A program made the translations under genes and the position numbers. The notes beneath the pieces were generated by a model. That model saw nothing but the letters and a program-made list of their open reading frames with translations. It had not been told where the DNA came from and ran no database searches. This document shows positions 18,864 to 28,995 of a stretch of 64,000 bases of DNA, one piece after another (the first letter of the stretch is position 1; every line of letters begins with the position of its first letter). This DNA is from UBA1231 sp045123185 (GTDB lineage: Bacteria > Bacillota_I > Bacilli_A > ML615J-28 > CAG-313), in the NCBI GenBank assembly GCA_045123185.1, contig JBGVIL010000206.1, forward strand, positions 1 to 64,000. The letters run 5' to 3'.

Positions 18864-21003
18864 GAGGATATGTTATATTAGTAATAGCTGTCATTTTTGC
18901 ATCTGATAATTTAGATACTATCCCATTTTCTATCTTTAAAAATACCCAGTGACTTGTATTACCATCTGATTCATACCCTGTTGCAATAAGATAATATGCA
19001 TTATTAATTTCAAACATAGTGTTAACGAAAGTAGATTTGCATTCTGGTAAAGTATAGTTTAATTTAATAAATTCATCATTTTCATTAACAGTAAATATTT
19101 CTATTGGAATGTTTGTAGTTGCCTGACCTCCTGCTGTATACATATATAAAACTGCTATATCCTCACTGAATATTTGAAATAAACCATGATATTGATATGT
19201 AAAACCTCCACTAGTAGATAATTCTATTATAGAAGGGGAAGATGATGTGACATCTATATAGTATACACCTTGACAGTATTGTTGTGATTGTCTTGGAGAA
19301 AATATAAGATATTTGTCTTTAATAAACCCAGCATTATACTCAGTCATATAATGGTAATTAGTAGGTATAGAAGATATTAGAGACATATTGTTAACATCTA
19401 CAATTCCTAATATTACATTGCTACTATCTGTATAATAGAAAACTACAGCGTAGGAATAAGATTTATTTATGATTATTTTACTAACGGTATATGTATCTGT
19501 ATCTATTAGATTTCTAATAGAATCACGTAAGTTTGTGTCTACTGTTATAATTCCTTTACCTGTATAGGTATCAGTGTTTTTAATAAGCATTAGTTTTCCA
19601 ATATCTGTTGAGTTAATTCCAGTATTATCTATTGCTCCATATACTTTATATGAATTAATTGTAGATTCTGGTAATTTATGAATATCTGTTAAAACCTTAG
19701 TTATATCCAAGTTATTATATATACTACCATCTGCTGTTACTACACCATTTTTACCATAAGCAATTTTTCCAGGTAGTAATTCATCAGCGTTTGTTAAGTT
19801 TAGTTGGCTATTAGCTGTGAGATAAATAGCTTCTACCTTATAAGGTATTTCAGTGTGTTCAATACTTGAAGCATCGTAATCACTATCTGTCTTCAAAGAT
19901 GTATCGATTGTATAAGATGTTTTGGGTATAGATACACTATAATTTTCGCTACCATAAAATATTAAGCCACAATAATCATAATCACGCAATATAATACTAT
20001 ATCTATTGTTAGAATTATCGTTATTTATAGCAATAGTTGGGTATACTGTTTCAACCAATTCATAAGGGGTGTTAGTATCATTAACATTTAATTTATAAAT
20101 ATATGCCGCAGAACTAGTCATGTCTCCGTAAGCGTCAGGAGCGAAACCGGTAAATTTATCTGTACTGCTATCTAACCACAATCTGTTAAATCTATCTGTA
20201 GCACCCTTTAATACGTATAAATCGCCATCTTTTACATATAGTACATTATTAGAACCTGATATACCATTAGCTTCCATTTGTACAAATATATTTCGTAAGG
20301 TTAACATATCATAATCTACATATCTAGCATTATTTCCAATTCTTATTAATTTGTCTGTATCAGTTGATACTGTTACATCATCCTTGTGAAATAATCTACA
20401 TCTTGATTTATTTATATAATTAGCATTATACGTGAATAATCCTTCAAATACATTTCCACCTATTTGAATAAATTTACCTATTGCATCGTTCCATCTTTCT
20501 GGACGTTCATAATAAATTTCAGTTCCAAAATCAACTGGATTTCCAGTTGTATCTGTTCTGGTGTATGTTATTCCATCAGAACTTGTATATTCTATTCTTA
20601 CCTCTCCTGAGTCACTATAACAGTTCATCATAAAGCTTGAACTATCTAAACTTCCCCAACAGTCAAACATTTTTGAACTATCTACGGCTCTATATCTTAC
20701 TTCTACATAATCAGTAATTGCATTATCTAAAACTACTGTATCAGGAAATGTAGCTGTTTGAAACTGACTGTCTGCTGTTGCATTTTGCACTTCACTTCTA
20801 TATACTACAGCTAAATCTCCTTCTTGCGCAGTAGTATCAGCTTGCATTTGTTCTTCCGTTTCAAATAATTTAATAGGTCCAGAACCACTTTCTAAAGTAC
20901 CTGTTACACCTAAAATATTAACATCTTTTTTGATATTTTCAGGTAATATTTTTGTTTCTTTTTCATTTAAAATTGTTCTAAGTTTTGTTTCTAATCCAGT
21001 CAT
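18853..21003 (-). CDS. Fibre/receptor-binding protein, N-terminal part, frame lost at CGG
   Basis: This 716-residue frame starts with the shared module (ETKLRTILNEKETKILPENIKK, then ILGVTGTLESG) and proceeds through beta-rich repeats similar to its paralogue. It ends abruptly at CGG TGT AAA TAA. In the +1 frame the protein carries on for 189 residues to a conserved C-terminal motif. Either a real frameshift mutation or programmed +1 slippage would produce a protein of about 902 residues, close to the 961-residue paralogue. Confidence 0.7.
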   Translation of the reverse strand: MTGLETKLRTILNEKETKILPENIKKDVNILGVTGTLESGSGPIKLFETEEQMQADTTAQEGDLAVVYRSEVQNATADSQFQTATFPDTVVLDNAITDYVEVRYRAVDSSKMFDCWGSLDSSSFMMNCYSDSGEVRIEYTSSDGITYTRTDTTGNPVDFGTEIYYERPERWNDAIGKFIQIGGNVFEGLFTYNANYINKSRCRLFHKDDVTVSTDTDKLIRIGNNARYVDYDMLTLRNIFVQMEANGISGSNNVLYVKDGDLYVLKGATDRFNRLWLDSSTDKFTGFAPDAYGDMTSSAAYIYKLNVNDTNTPYELVETVYPTIAINNDNSNNRYSIILRDYDYCGLIFYGSENYSVSIPKTSYTIDTSLKTDSDYDASSIEHTEIPYKVEAIYLTANSQLNLTNADELLPGKIAYGKNGVVTADGSIYNNLDITKVLTDIHKLPESTINSYKVYGAIDNTGINSTDIGKLMLIKNTDTYTGKGIITVDTNLRDSIRNLIDTDTYTVSKIIINKSYSYAVVFYYTDSSNVILGIVDVNNMSLISSIPTNYHYMTEYNAGFIKDKYLIFSPRQSQQYCQGVYYIDVTSSSPSIIELSTSGGFTYQYHGLFQIFSEDIAVLYMYTAGGQATTNIPIEIFTVNENDEFIKLNYTLPECKSTFVNTMFEINNAYYLIATGYESDGNTSHWVFLKIENGIVSKLSDAKMTAITNITYPRCK

Positions 21004-21018
21004 TAAATTTCCTCCTTT

Positions 21019-21390
21019 CTAATCTGTTGTTTTTGTATATTCTAGTATAAATACCGAACTATCAAAATTTCCTGTAATAGTAGTTTCTGCATTTCCGTTT
21101 ACAATAATATTTGTTGAATCTACATAAATGTCCCCCTCTAGCATATGCCACTTTGAAAAAGATGCGCCATCCAAGCGTAATTGCATATCAAATTTTATCA
21201 CATATTCAAGATTATTTATTCCGTGAGGTATTGTTGTATCACCTTGTATCGTACCACTTCCAATAACTACTTTTCTATAAATTGGTTTGCCATCAGTCCA
21301 AGTACCTATTATTTGTTCTTCAGTTGAGTAAATTTCATTGCTCATAATATCATAGTCAACCCCATCTTTTCTTATCTTATTTATAGCCAT
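21019..21390 (-). CDS. Small fibre-cluster protein
   Basis: This 123-residue beta-rich protein begins MAINKIRKDGVDYDI, a pattern shared by short tail-appendage proteins that cap fibres. It contains IIGTWTDGKPIYRKVV and GSGTIQGDTTIPHGI, like phage tail collar-adjacent domains that read as what was done to an object. It lies between fibre genes. Role inferred. Confidence 0.55.
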   Translation of the reverse strand: MAINKIRKDGVDYDIMSNEIYSTEEQIIGTWTDGKPIYRKVVIGSGTIQGDTTIPHGINNLEYVIKFDMQLRLDGASFSKWHMLEGDIYVDSTNIIVNGNAETTITGNFDSSVFILEYTKTTD

Positions 21391-21422
21391 TATTCAACCA
21401 CCTCCTTTTCTAAATTATAATT

Positions 21423-22319
21423 TTATACTCCTGCGATTAATGAACCATTACCTCCATTAGTATAAAAATCCTTAGTAACTTTGTCATATAAGCATACAGC
21501 ATTATCTGATTTTCTTATTACTGGTATAAAGTCCCTAATTAATTGAGTACCCTTATACATCTTTAAATAATATACTTTTGCGTTTGAGAAATATAATGGA
21601 CTTGAGTCGGGAGAGAAATTTGAATTAGCTGCAAATAAATAAATATCATAGCTTGAAGTGTATTCTGGTATTTCACTAAATCCTTCAACTGGTATTTCTT
21701 CCCCATCCTGTCTAGCTACACCATTGACAAAAGATATTTCTGTGATTTGGTCATAAGGTATAATATTAAAGTTACAATTATATTTATAATTTTGATAATG
21801 AGCCAAGTGAGTATTTTGTCTATTAGAATAACCGAATTCATCATCACTACCATTTGTATAATTTGAACCACCATATAATATAATTGGATAATCAGTACTA
21901 CATTCTTGTGTACTTAATTTAATCTCAAATCCTATATCATTTGATGCTTTAACTTTAGTATTTATGTATTGACCACTAAGAATACTTGCATTATTACTTT
22001 GTATATAAGATATTTGAGTATAAGGCTTATTATCCTCTATCACTAAAGTATCATCTTCAATATTAACTGTGTCATTATCAGATATATCAAGCGCCACTTG
22101 AATATTAGGGTCATCTATTAGTGGAGTATCTTCTAATATTAAATTAGCTAAGTTATCACAAGTATTATATTCTTCTTCTGTCATAATTCCACTTTCTAAG
22201 GCACCTTCTAAGGCACCTTCTATTCCTAAAATATTTATACCTTTTTTTATATTTTCAGGTATAATCTTGGTCATCTTTTCATTAGCTATAGTTGTTAAAT
22301 ATTTTTTTAATTCAGTCAT
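21423..22319 (-). CDS. Fibre protein with lectin-like C-terminus
   Basis: The 298-residue protein starts with the same module as its neighbours (MTELKKYLTTIANEKMTKII), followed by the linker EEEYNTCDNLANLILED. From about residue 100 it has a concanavalin-like arrangement found in gut phage and bacterial proteins (SYIQSNNASILSGQYI, then LIRDFIPVIRKSDNAVCLYD and a final FYTNGGNGSLIAG). That domain usually binds glycans, so it is probably a receptor-binding tip. Confidence 0.65.
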   Translation of the reverse strand: MTELKKYLTTIANEKMTKIIPENIKKGINILGIEGALEGALESGIMTEEEYNTCDNLANLILEDTPLIDDPNIQVALDISDNDTVNIEDDTLVIEDNKPYTQISYIQSNNASILSGQYINTKVKASNDIGFEIKLSTQECSTDYPIILYGGSNYTNGSDDEFGYSNRQNTHLAHYQNYKYNCNFNIIPYDQITEISFVNGVARQDGEEIPVEGFSEIPEYTSSYDIYLFAANSNFSPDSSPLYFSNAKVYYLKMYKGTQLIRDFIPVIRKSDNAVCLYDKVTKDFYTNGGNGSLIAGV

Positions 22320-22332
22320 TTTAAACTCCTTT

Positions 22333-24393
22333 CTATTCAGCTAATTTATAATTAAAATTACCGGAGTAATCATTAAAATAATATTTACCTGTAATTTTGT
22401 CATATATACAAGGCATATATGTGTCATTAACTATATGTAATACAGGTACTAAATCATGAATTACCAAATCAGCTCTTTTTATTTGTATTTTATGGATTCT
22501 ACTGTAACTAGCCGTATCGAATTTAGGAAATAGTTTTAATAATTGACTATTAGGTGAGGTTAGTTTACTATATGAAAGTTTAGTTACTTCATTTTGTAGT
22601 ATAGCACCGTTAGTAAATGTTAAGATATAAGGAGTAGAAGATACTACGGTAGCTCTAAAATCACTACGAGTATTTTGATGCCAACATCCAAAAGTAGAAC
22701 TATCAAATTCAGCAATTCGGGTAGAACCTATAGCTATTATATAAGCCCAGCCATTTAAAGAAGGATTAGATATAGTAACATCAACAGTTTCAGCCATTTC
22801 ATCAACATAAATATCAGTAGTTATCTGGGTAGAAGAACCTGTACTTTCTATATATTCACATAATTTATCAGTAGGCTCTTGTATGTTAATGATAGTTTTT
22901 GCAATATTTAAGCAATCTTGGTAGTCGTCTAAACTTGTAATATCTACAGCTTGTACTTTTCCACCACTTGTATATCCAGCTGGAATTGTTTGTTCTTCCT
23001 CTGACGGAGTATATGTTAGCTCTCCATTATCTTTCATTGTTCCAGCCATAACTGTACCATCTACACTAAGATATTGTTCACCTACTAGCAATTTACTTGG
23101 GTCAGAAACTGTCTCATCTGGTAACAATTGTACAAATTTCATACCTTGTACTTCTAACGCTTTAAGCATCTCTCCAGCAGTATATTTAAACTGATGTAAT
23201 ACTCCTGATATTACACCTAATATGTATTGACCCTCAAAAGGCATTGCTGCATTTGACATTGATAATGTTTGATAAAGTTCCCAACCAGTATCATCAAATC
23301 GTATTACATAAATTGTATTACCATTAGCTAATATAGCAAAAGCATCATCTTTAGTAAAACGCAATGACGAATAAGAAGGTAATCCTCCTTGTATAGCAAT
23401 TTTACTATTAAAAAAGGTAGTTGCATTTTCATTTTTATTGACACGATACAAAGTATTACCGTATATCATGTATTGACAATTATGTGATACAAACGCTTTA
23501 CCCGATGTACTTACATCAGTCATAGATGTTCTAGCTTCATTCATTACATATAATCTATAATTTCCACAGAATATATGACCATCTCCAGTTTCATACAAAC
23601 CATATCCAAATCCAGATGTTCTGCTTCTAACAAGTAAGTTTGATATCGAACCGCTTGTTTCAGTCCAATTAAGTTTTGCATAAGCTAAACTCAAGTAGTC
23701 TTCCCATTTTGAGTATTGCATAGCTATAGTATTAGGATATGTATAACAACCTAACCCACCGTAACCATAGTTATTACCAGTATCACCCCAAGCACCAATA
23801 GCTATACCATCTATTAATGAAAAGGTTTTATGAGCTACATCATATTTGACTCTACGGAACCAAACTCTAGTATCACCATCACCGTTATTACGACCTTTTC
23901 CTACACACAAAGTATAAGTAGTATCATCGTAACTGTCCCATGTAAGTAGCACGTCGTTTACTTCTGTGTTACTATACAAAGTAGACAACGAATATGAAGC
24001 AGTACTTTCTACTTTATCATCTCTTATTGCGACTACATACATATTACTACCATTTCTAAATACATAGAATATATAATCCCCCAAAGGTAAACTCCACCAA
24101 TTATTTGGAGCTACACTTATATTCAAGTTAGTTTGAGCATAAAGCGAAGCGTCCACAGGTAAATATGTAGGCATAATACTACCTGTTATTTTTTCGCCAT
24201 TTACATATGCAGTTTTAGGATTAATAATATCATTTGCAGTAGCAGTAGCGTCACTAGTACTCATACCAGTTTCAATTGTTGCTATTTCAGAATCGAACTC
24301 CTGAGCCGGTATTGGCTCAGTTGTTCCTTTCTTACTTCTTATAGCACTAGCAATGTCTGTTAAAAAATTGCTTAGATTAGTTATATCAGCCAT
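22333..24393 (-). CDS. Large fibre protein
   Basis: The ATG at 24393 follows GAGGAG closely. The N-terminal module (SNFLTDIASAIRSKKGTTEPI, then TAYVNGEKITGSI) is shared with the next gene. Middle sections look like a beta-propeller of Tyr/Trp-rich blades. The C-terminus (KLCEYIESTGSSTQITTDIY to IHDLVPVLHIVND) is a variant of the lectin-like domain seen in the neighbour. About 686 residues. A host-binding appendage is the best reading. Confidence 0.65.
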   Translation of the reverse strand: MADITNLSNFLTDIASAIRSKKGTTEPIPAQEFDSEIATIETGMSTSDATATANDIINPKTAYVNGEKITGSIMPTYLPVDASLYAQTNLNISVAPNNWWSLPLGDYIFYVFRNGSNMYVVAIRDDKVESTASYSLSTLYSNTEVNDVLLTWDSYDDTTYTLCVGKGRNNGDGDTRVWFRRVKYDVAHKTFSLIDGIAIGAWGDTGNNYGYGGLGCYTYPNTIAMQYSKWEDYLSLAYAKLNWTETSGSISNLLVRSRTSGFGYGLYETGDGHIFCGNYRLYVMNEARTSMTDVSTSGKAFVSHNCQYMIYGNTLYRVNKNENATTFFNSKIAIQGGLPSYSSLRFTKDDAFAILANGNTIYVIRFDDTGWELYQTLSMSNAAMPFEGQYILGVISGVLHQFKYTAGEMLKALEVQGMKFVQLLPDETVSDPSKLLVGEQYLSVDGTVMAGTMKDNGELTYTPSEEEQTIPAGYTSGGKVQAVDITSLDDYQDCLNIAKTIINIQEPTDKLCEYIESTGSSTQITTDIYVDEMAETVDVTISNPSLNGWAYIIAIGSTRIAEFDSSTFGCWHQNTRSDFRATVVSSTPYILTFTNGAILQNEVTKLSYSKLTSPNSQLLKLFPKFDTASYSRIHKIQIKRADLVIHDLVPVLHIVNDTYMPCIYDKITGKYYFNDYSGNFNYKLAE

Positions 24394-24394
24394 A

Positions 24395-27280
24395 TTACTC
24401 CTCCTCATCTCCTAAAATTTCATTTGCTGTATTTACAGCTGTGTTATATTCTTGTGGTGTAATTGTATCGTTGTATGAATTTTTGGTTATTGTAGTATAA
24501 TACACTGTATTTTTAGACGATAAGCTCAATGTGTTAGCATTACCTAATATAATAGATAGGTCATAATCTATAATAGAACTGTCTATATATCGTTCTGCTT
24601 TCATCAAACCAATTACTTGTTTCTTACTCAATAAATATAACTCATCATTATTCCATACAATATTTATTTTATTATCTCTAGTATAGTATGTGCTCAATGT
24701 TTGATTTCTAAACGTAGATTGACCTATATCCATACTATATATAGTTCCACCTATATTTATACCAGGTACACTACTGTAATTACCTAAATCGTATAATAAA
24801 CCAGATTTAGTAAGTGTTGCTGTAGTACCAGATAATGTAGCTGTGGCTTTACATACATATATAGAATTGTCTTTTGTCTGTATTAGCATATACTGTGTAC
24901 CATGATTATATAAAGGCTCAACTGTATGAATATTATCAGGTAAACCAGTACTATCATATTCTATATGATGTGGGCTATATGATGATGAAGTAGTATTCAA
25001 TACCTGAACAGAAGTTTCACTGGCACTAGGAGCCACAATTATTTTACTATCTGTTACTACTAAACCATTCGCATCACCCATTTGAGCAGGAGAGCTTAAT
25101 TTAACAGAACTATATGTGTTAGTTCCAACTATACTTTTATATATTTTAGTAGCCCCAGATGCCGAAGACGAAGATGATGGTATCGAATATCCGTACATAG
25201 TATACATTTCGTTACTATTATAAATCATACCAGTTGCACCACTATAACCATAATACTGATAAGTACTGTTAAAATCATCACTGGCTACAAGATATAGTTG
25301 AGCACTATCTATGTCATAACAATAACCTCTAAACATAGAATAGTATTTATCAGTATGATACATACCCACTACACTCAAATATACATATTTATCATTTAGT
25401 ATGTTACATACTGCGTGCATTCTATCTAATGTATTAGTTGTGTATTTTTCAACTAATGTGATTACTTCACCAGACTCTAGATTTAATGTGAATACACCCA
25501 TACTGTTAACAAATATACAAATATCATTTTTGATGTACCAAATTATGTCTTTATTTATATCAATTTCTTTTGTTATGTTTAATGTAGTATTGGTGTATGT
25601 AGTACCTTTTAACATTCCCTCACCATTAGAACTAATATAACATATATCACTATCTGTATTAAATTTTGTAGGTTGTATAATAATATGTGTACTATCAGAT
25701 ATGTCTGTACTATCGCAATGTTTCAAATATTTTACTGATACAGGCTCGTTATTTATGTCATTCGGAGATTTAGTACTTAAATATACAGAATCATCACTAC
25801 CTGTACTATAGTAATTACCTACAACAGGAATACCTAATGTTTCTCCCAACGTAATGTTTTTTGGTATATTATTCCATATACTACCATCAGATGTAATAAC
25901 TCCGTTAGCACCATATACAGTACCTTGCACTAATTGATTAGGTTCGATATTAGTTAATTGAGTAGGTAGTATTGCATAGTTCTTATATGTAACTGCGAGT
26001 AAACGATTGATAGTAAATGCACTAGATGTGTATGGGTTGCTACGTACAAATTCTCCGTTATATGCAGATAACGACGAACTTGTAGAAGATGCATATGTAT
26101 TTGTAGTTGGATTGATGTTTATTGCAAATCCAAATTTTATATTTGGGAAATATACTGTTTTAGGACTATATCCAAACGTCTCACTAGTTATTTCATAAGT
26201 TTCTTTATTGATTATTAACTTATAACCAGTACCATATGAAGACGTTATTATACCGGCCATACCAGTTTCTGTACCAGCTGCGGCAGGAAAGCTCATACCA
26301 AATGATGCAGCACTAGTGCCACTAATGTAAAAATACAATAAGTAGTGACCTGTATTTTCATCTACATATACAATAAGTTTAATGCCACTAGAACCTACAC
26401 CACTATGATTTGTAATAAAATAGTCGTTTAAATTTTTAGCAAATAAATCTAAATTTACATATCGACCTTCATAATTAGTACTATCTAACATAGTAACATA
26501 TCTACTGCTATTTGCGTATAAATTAGATATAGGTGTTATAGCTATTCCATATTTGTCTGTTTTTTCTTCCACAATGTATAGTCCGTTAAATATTTCATTA
26601 CTTTCATCATATACCAATGCTTTTGTACCTACAGGTGTATCAGTATTACGCATTTCACTCTCTGTAGCAAATAATTCTACCTCAGCAGAAACTCCACCTT
26701 CGGCAGTACCTTCTATACCAAGTATAGTATTACCACTTGCTATTTTATTTGGTGTTAAATTAATAGCTTCAGTTAAAATATCATAATTGATTTCAGATGT
26801 TATTCCTTTTCCCTTACTATCATCAATAATCATCTTCGAATTTTGAGATACTTGTGAATAATCAGTAACAACACGCACAACACCTTTAGTAATATAAGAC
26901 AATTCTGTTTCGTACATCTCTTTTTCATAAGGGTCTGTATCTTTATTAGGATAACGAGTTTCTAATTCTTGTAATTGTTGTTCATAATCATTATTAGGTA
27001 CATCTGTTATAACAGAGTTGTTATTAGATATACCTAATATAGATGATTCGTTCATAGTAGGTATTCTACCTTCTATTTTTTCACCATTTACATATGCGGT
27101 TCTCCAGATTTGAATATCATCGGCTGTAGCGGTCGCATCACTAGTATCCATACCCGCTTCGATACTTAATATTTCTTGGTCAAATTGTCCTGCTGCAATC
27201 GGTTCAGTAGTCGATTTCTTTGTTCTAATTGCATCAGCTATATCTGTCAAGAATTTACTTAAATTACTTGTATCTGCCAT
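24395..27280 (-). CDS. Large fibre protein
   Basis: The start at 27280 (ATG, GGAGGTG upstream) is preferred over a GTG four codons earlier. The product has 961 residues with the SNLSKFLTDIADAIRTKK and TAYVNGEKIEGRI modules, an ILGIEGTAEGG module, then long Ser/Thr/Tyr-rich beta repeats. The end (EYNTAVNTANEILGDEEE) recurs in the split fibre at 18.3 kb. It overlaps nothing and shares TAA-ATG style spacing with the next fibre. Probable receptor-binding or tail-side appendage. Confidence 0.65.
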   Translation of the reverse strand: MADTSNLSKFLTDIADAIRTKKSTTEPIAAGQFDQEILSIEAGMDTSDATATADDIQIWRTAYVNGEKIEGRIPTMNESSILGISNNNSVITDVPNNDYEQQLQELETRYPNKDTDPYEKEMYETELSYITKGVVRVVTDYSQVSQNSKMIIDDSKGKGITSEINYDILTEAINLTPNKIASGNTILGIEGTAEGGVSAEVELFATESEMRNTDTPVGTKALVYDESNEIFNGLYIVEEKTDKYGIAITPISNLYANSSRYVTMLDSTNYEGRYVNLDLFAKNLNDYFITNHSGVGSSGIKLIVYVDENTGHYLLYFYISGTSAASFGMSFPAAAGTETGMAGIITSSYGTGYKLIINKETYEITSETFGYSPKTVYFPNIKFGFAININPTTNTYASSTSSSLSAYNGEFVRSNPYTSSAFTINRLLAVTYKNYAILPTQLTNIEPNQLVQGTVYGANGVITSDGSIWNNIPKNITLGETLGIPVVGNYYSTGSDDSVYLSTKSPNDINNEPVSVKYLKHCDSTDISDSTHIIIQPTKFNTDSDICYISSNGEGMLKGTTYTNTTLNITKEIDINKDIIWYIKNDICIFVNSMGVFTLNLESGEVITLVEKYTTNTLDRMHAVCNILNDKYVYLSVVGMYHTDKYYSMFRGYCYDIDSAQLYLVASDDFNSTYQYYGYSGATGMIYNSNEMYTMYGYSIPSSSSSASGATKIYKSIVGTNTYSSVKLSSPAQMGDANGLVVTDSKIIVAPSASETSVQVLNTTSSSYSPHHIEYDSTGLPDNIHTVEPLYNHGTQYMLIQTKDNSIYVCKATATLSGTTATLTKSGLLYDLGNYSSVPGINIGGTIYSMDIGQSTFRNQTLSTYYTRDNKINIVWNNDELYLLSKKQVIGLMKAERYIDSSIIDYDLSIILGNANTLSLSSKNTVYYTTITKNSYNDTITPQEYNTAVNTANEILGDEEE

Positions 27281-27281
27281 A

Positions 27282-28163
27282 CTAATATTCACCTCCTAAT
27301 GTATTGATGACCATATCATCTACATATTTTTTAGTAGCTGGGTGCATATCTTCTGTTGGTGTAAAGTTTATCACATTTAGCATAGCACCAGTAGCATTTG
27401 TAGGTAAGAACAAATACTGATAATCATTTTCTCTAAATATAATACTATCTAACGCACGTACGGTTTTTAAATTTGATTCAAGATAAATTTCACTAACAGC
27501 AGTCTGAGTAGTTGTAGCCACACCGTCAGGACTACCAGCTCCTCCAGCTGTGTTTGGTGCTATCCACCATATTTTTAATTTAGTAGGGTCTGCCATATCA
27601 CTAAAGCTTTCAGGTCCTATAACTGTAAGCGCTATACGATTAGCACCTTTTACGTATGCTACAAAAACATTTTCTGTTCTACTCGCATTATAAATTTCTT
27701 GCCACAATGCAATATTATTAGGATTAGTGCTACTATTTGCTCCGTCCCAACTATAACATTTACCAAAATTACTTATAGCAGCATTCATTTGTTCATATGT
27801 TGGATAATTTGCTAAATCTATCGCTACATTTCCTAAGATATCCCAACCTTTTTCGTCTGTCCAATAATATTCACTAAATGTACCATCCTCAGCAGGTACT
27901 AAGTAAATTTTATTTTTATCACCTATCTCAGGTAAGACATCTACTGGTTCGAATAAATCCATAGATATTTGCTCAAATGTTTTAGTATCACCGTCTATAT
28001 CTATAAATTTATTTATAACTGATTTTGAGTTTTGATATACAATTGCATTTGCTTCATTAGCTGGTGAAATTATATTACCTTGTCCATCAGTTATACTACC
28101 ATCTGGGTTTAACCATTTATTAGGTAAAGCTTTGCTCAACTCATATGCGTCTGTCATACTCAT
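27282..28163 (-). CDS. Fibre/appendage head module protein
   Basis: This 293-residue protein opens the appendage gene series in transcription order. It carries a phage tail-collar-like stretch (VDVLPEIGDKNKIYLVPAEDG, then EYYWTDEKGWDILG) that in other phages joins fibres to the baseplate, and a C-terminal PTEDMHPATKKYVDDMV that resembles tail-fibre attachment helices. I infer it anchors the fibre array. Confidence 0.6.
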   Translation of the reverse strand: MSMTDAYELSKALPNKWLNPDGSITDGQGNIISPANEANAIVYQNSKSVINKFIDIDGDTKTFEQISMDLFEPVDVLPEIGDKNKIYLVPAEDGTFSEYYWTDEKGWDILGNVAIDLANYPTYEQMNAAISNFGKCYSWDGANSSTNPNNIALWQEIYNASRTENVFVAYVKGANRIALTVIGPESFSDMADPTKLKIWWIAPNTAGGAGSPDGVATTTQTAVSEIYLESNLKTVRALDSIIFRENDYQYLFLPTNATGAMLNVINFTPTEDMHPATKKYVDDMVINTLGGEY

Positions 28164-28165
28164 AA

Positions 28166-28540
28166 TTAATTACCTCCTTCTTTTATTTCTATTTCATTAA
28201 GTTTTGATTTTAATGAACAATTTTCTTCATGTAACTCTTTATTTTCTTCTTCAAGATGAGTCACTATGTTTTGTAATCTGTGTGTTTCTTTTTCTAACGC
28301 TAGTTTATCAGATTTTAACTTGTAGTTTTCTTGCTCTAAGTTTGCTACGCGTTCTTCTAATTTTGCCATTCTTTCATTCATTCGTTGGTCGATTTCTAAT
28401 AAACTTTTTATATTTGTGTTATTAGCTTCAGCATTAAGCTTCTTCTTTTCTGTAAGCGCTTTAATTACAACACCCACAACACCACCACCAAACAAAGCAA
28501 CAACTACCGTTATTATATTAGTTATATCTACTCCCGACAT
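28166..28540 (-). CDS. Membrane-anchored coiled-coil protein
   Basis: This 124-residue protein has one N-terminal membrane segment (IITVVVALFGGGVVGVVIKAL) followed by a continuous heptad coiled coil (residues 45-118). The layout resembles XhlA/hemolysin-like lysis accessory proteins of Gram-positive phages. It is adjacent to a multi-span membrane protein, so a lysis-accessory pair is plausible. Confidence 0.5.
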   Translation of the reverse strand: MSGVDITNIITVVVALFGGGVVGVVIKALTEKKKLNAEANNTNIKSLLEIDQRMNERMAKLEERVANLEQENYKLKSDKLALEKETHRLQNIVTHLEEENKELHEENCSLKSKLNEIEIKEGGN

Positions 28541-28557
28541 TAGATTCCCCTCCTTCT

Positions 28558-28980
28558 TTAATTTGGTGTAGTATTATTCTTCGATAGCTTAACAGCTCTT
28601 TTTTCTAAATAACTTATACTATTTATTCTATAATTTAATACTATTTCAATAACAACTATAGTCATGAAATAATTTCCTAGCAATACAATACTTGGATTTA
28701 CTTTAAAACACGCATGAGCTTGTAACCCAATTAGTATCGCAACTGTAAGACGTAATATTTTAGCGTTTGTCTTACACTCTGTAAATCTTTGTTTCATATT
28801 ATGAATTAAACTACTAATCCATAATATGATATTTATAATTGACAGGAATATTAGTAAAAATGTATCGTATTCAATATTTCCTTGTATTGTTTTTACGATT
28901 GTATCAACTAACTGCACCGCAGTGACTCCTATCAAGGTAGCGTAAAAGTATTTGATATATTTCTGTATCAATTGCTCCAT
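28558..28980 (-). CDS. Multi-span membrane protein, holin-like
   Basis: This 140-residue protein shows about four hydrophobic segments (near 15-32, 40-58, 75-92 and 98-118) and a basic tail. A second holin-like gene sits near the endolysin, so this may be an accessory or antiholin. It is paired with the coiled-coil membrane protein downstream. Confidence 0.45.
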   Translation of the reverse strand: MEQLIQKYIKYFYATLIGVTAVQLVDTIVKTIQGNIEYDTFLLIFLSIINIILWISSLIHNMKQRFTECKTNAKILRLTVAILIGLQAHACFKVNPSIVLLGNYFMTIVVIEIVLNYRINSISYLEKRAVKLSKNNTTPN

Positions 28981-28995
28981 ACTCCATCACCTCCA

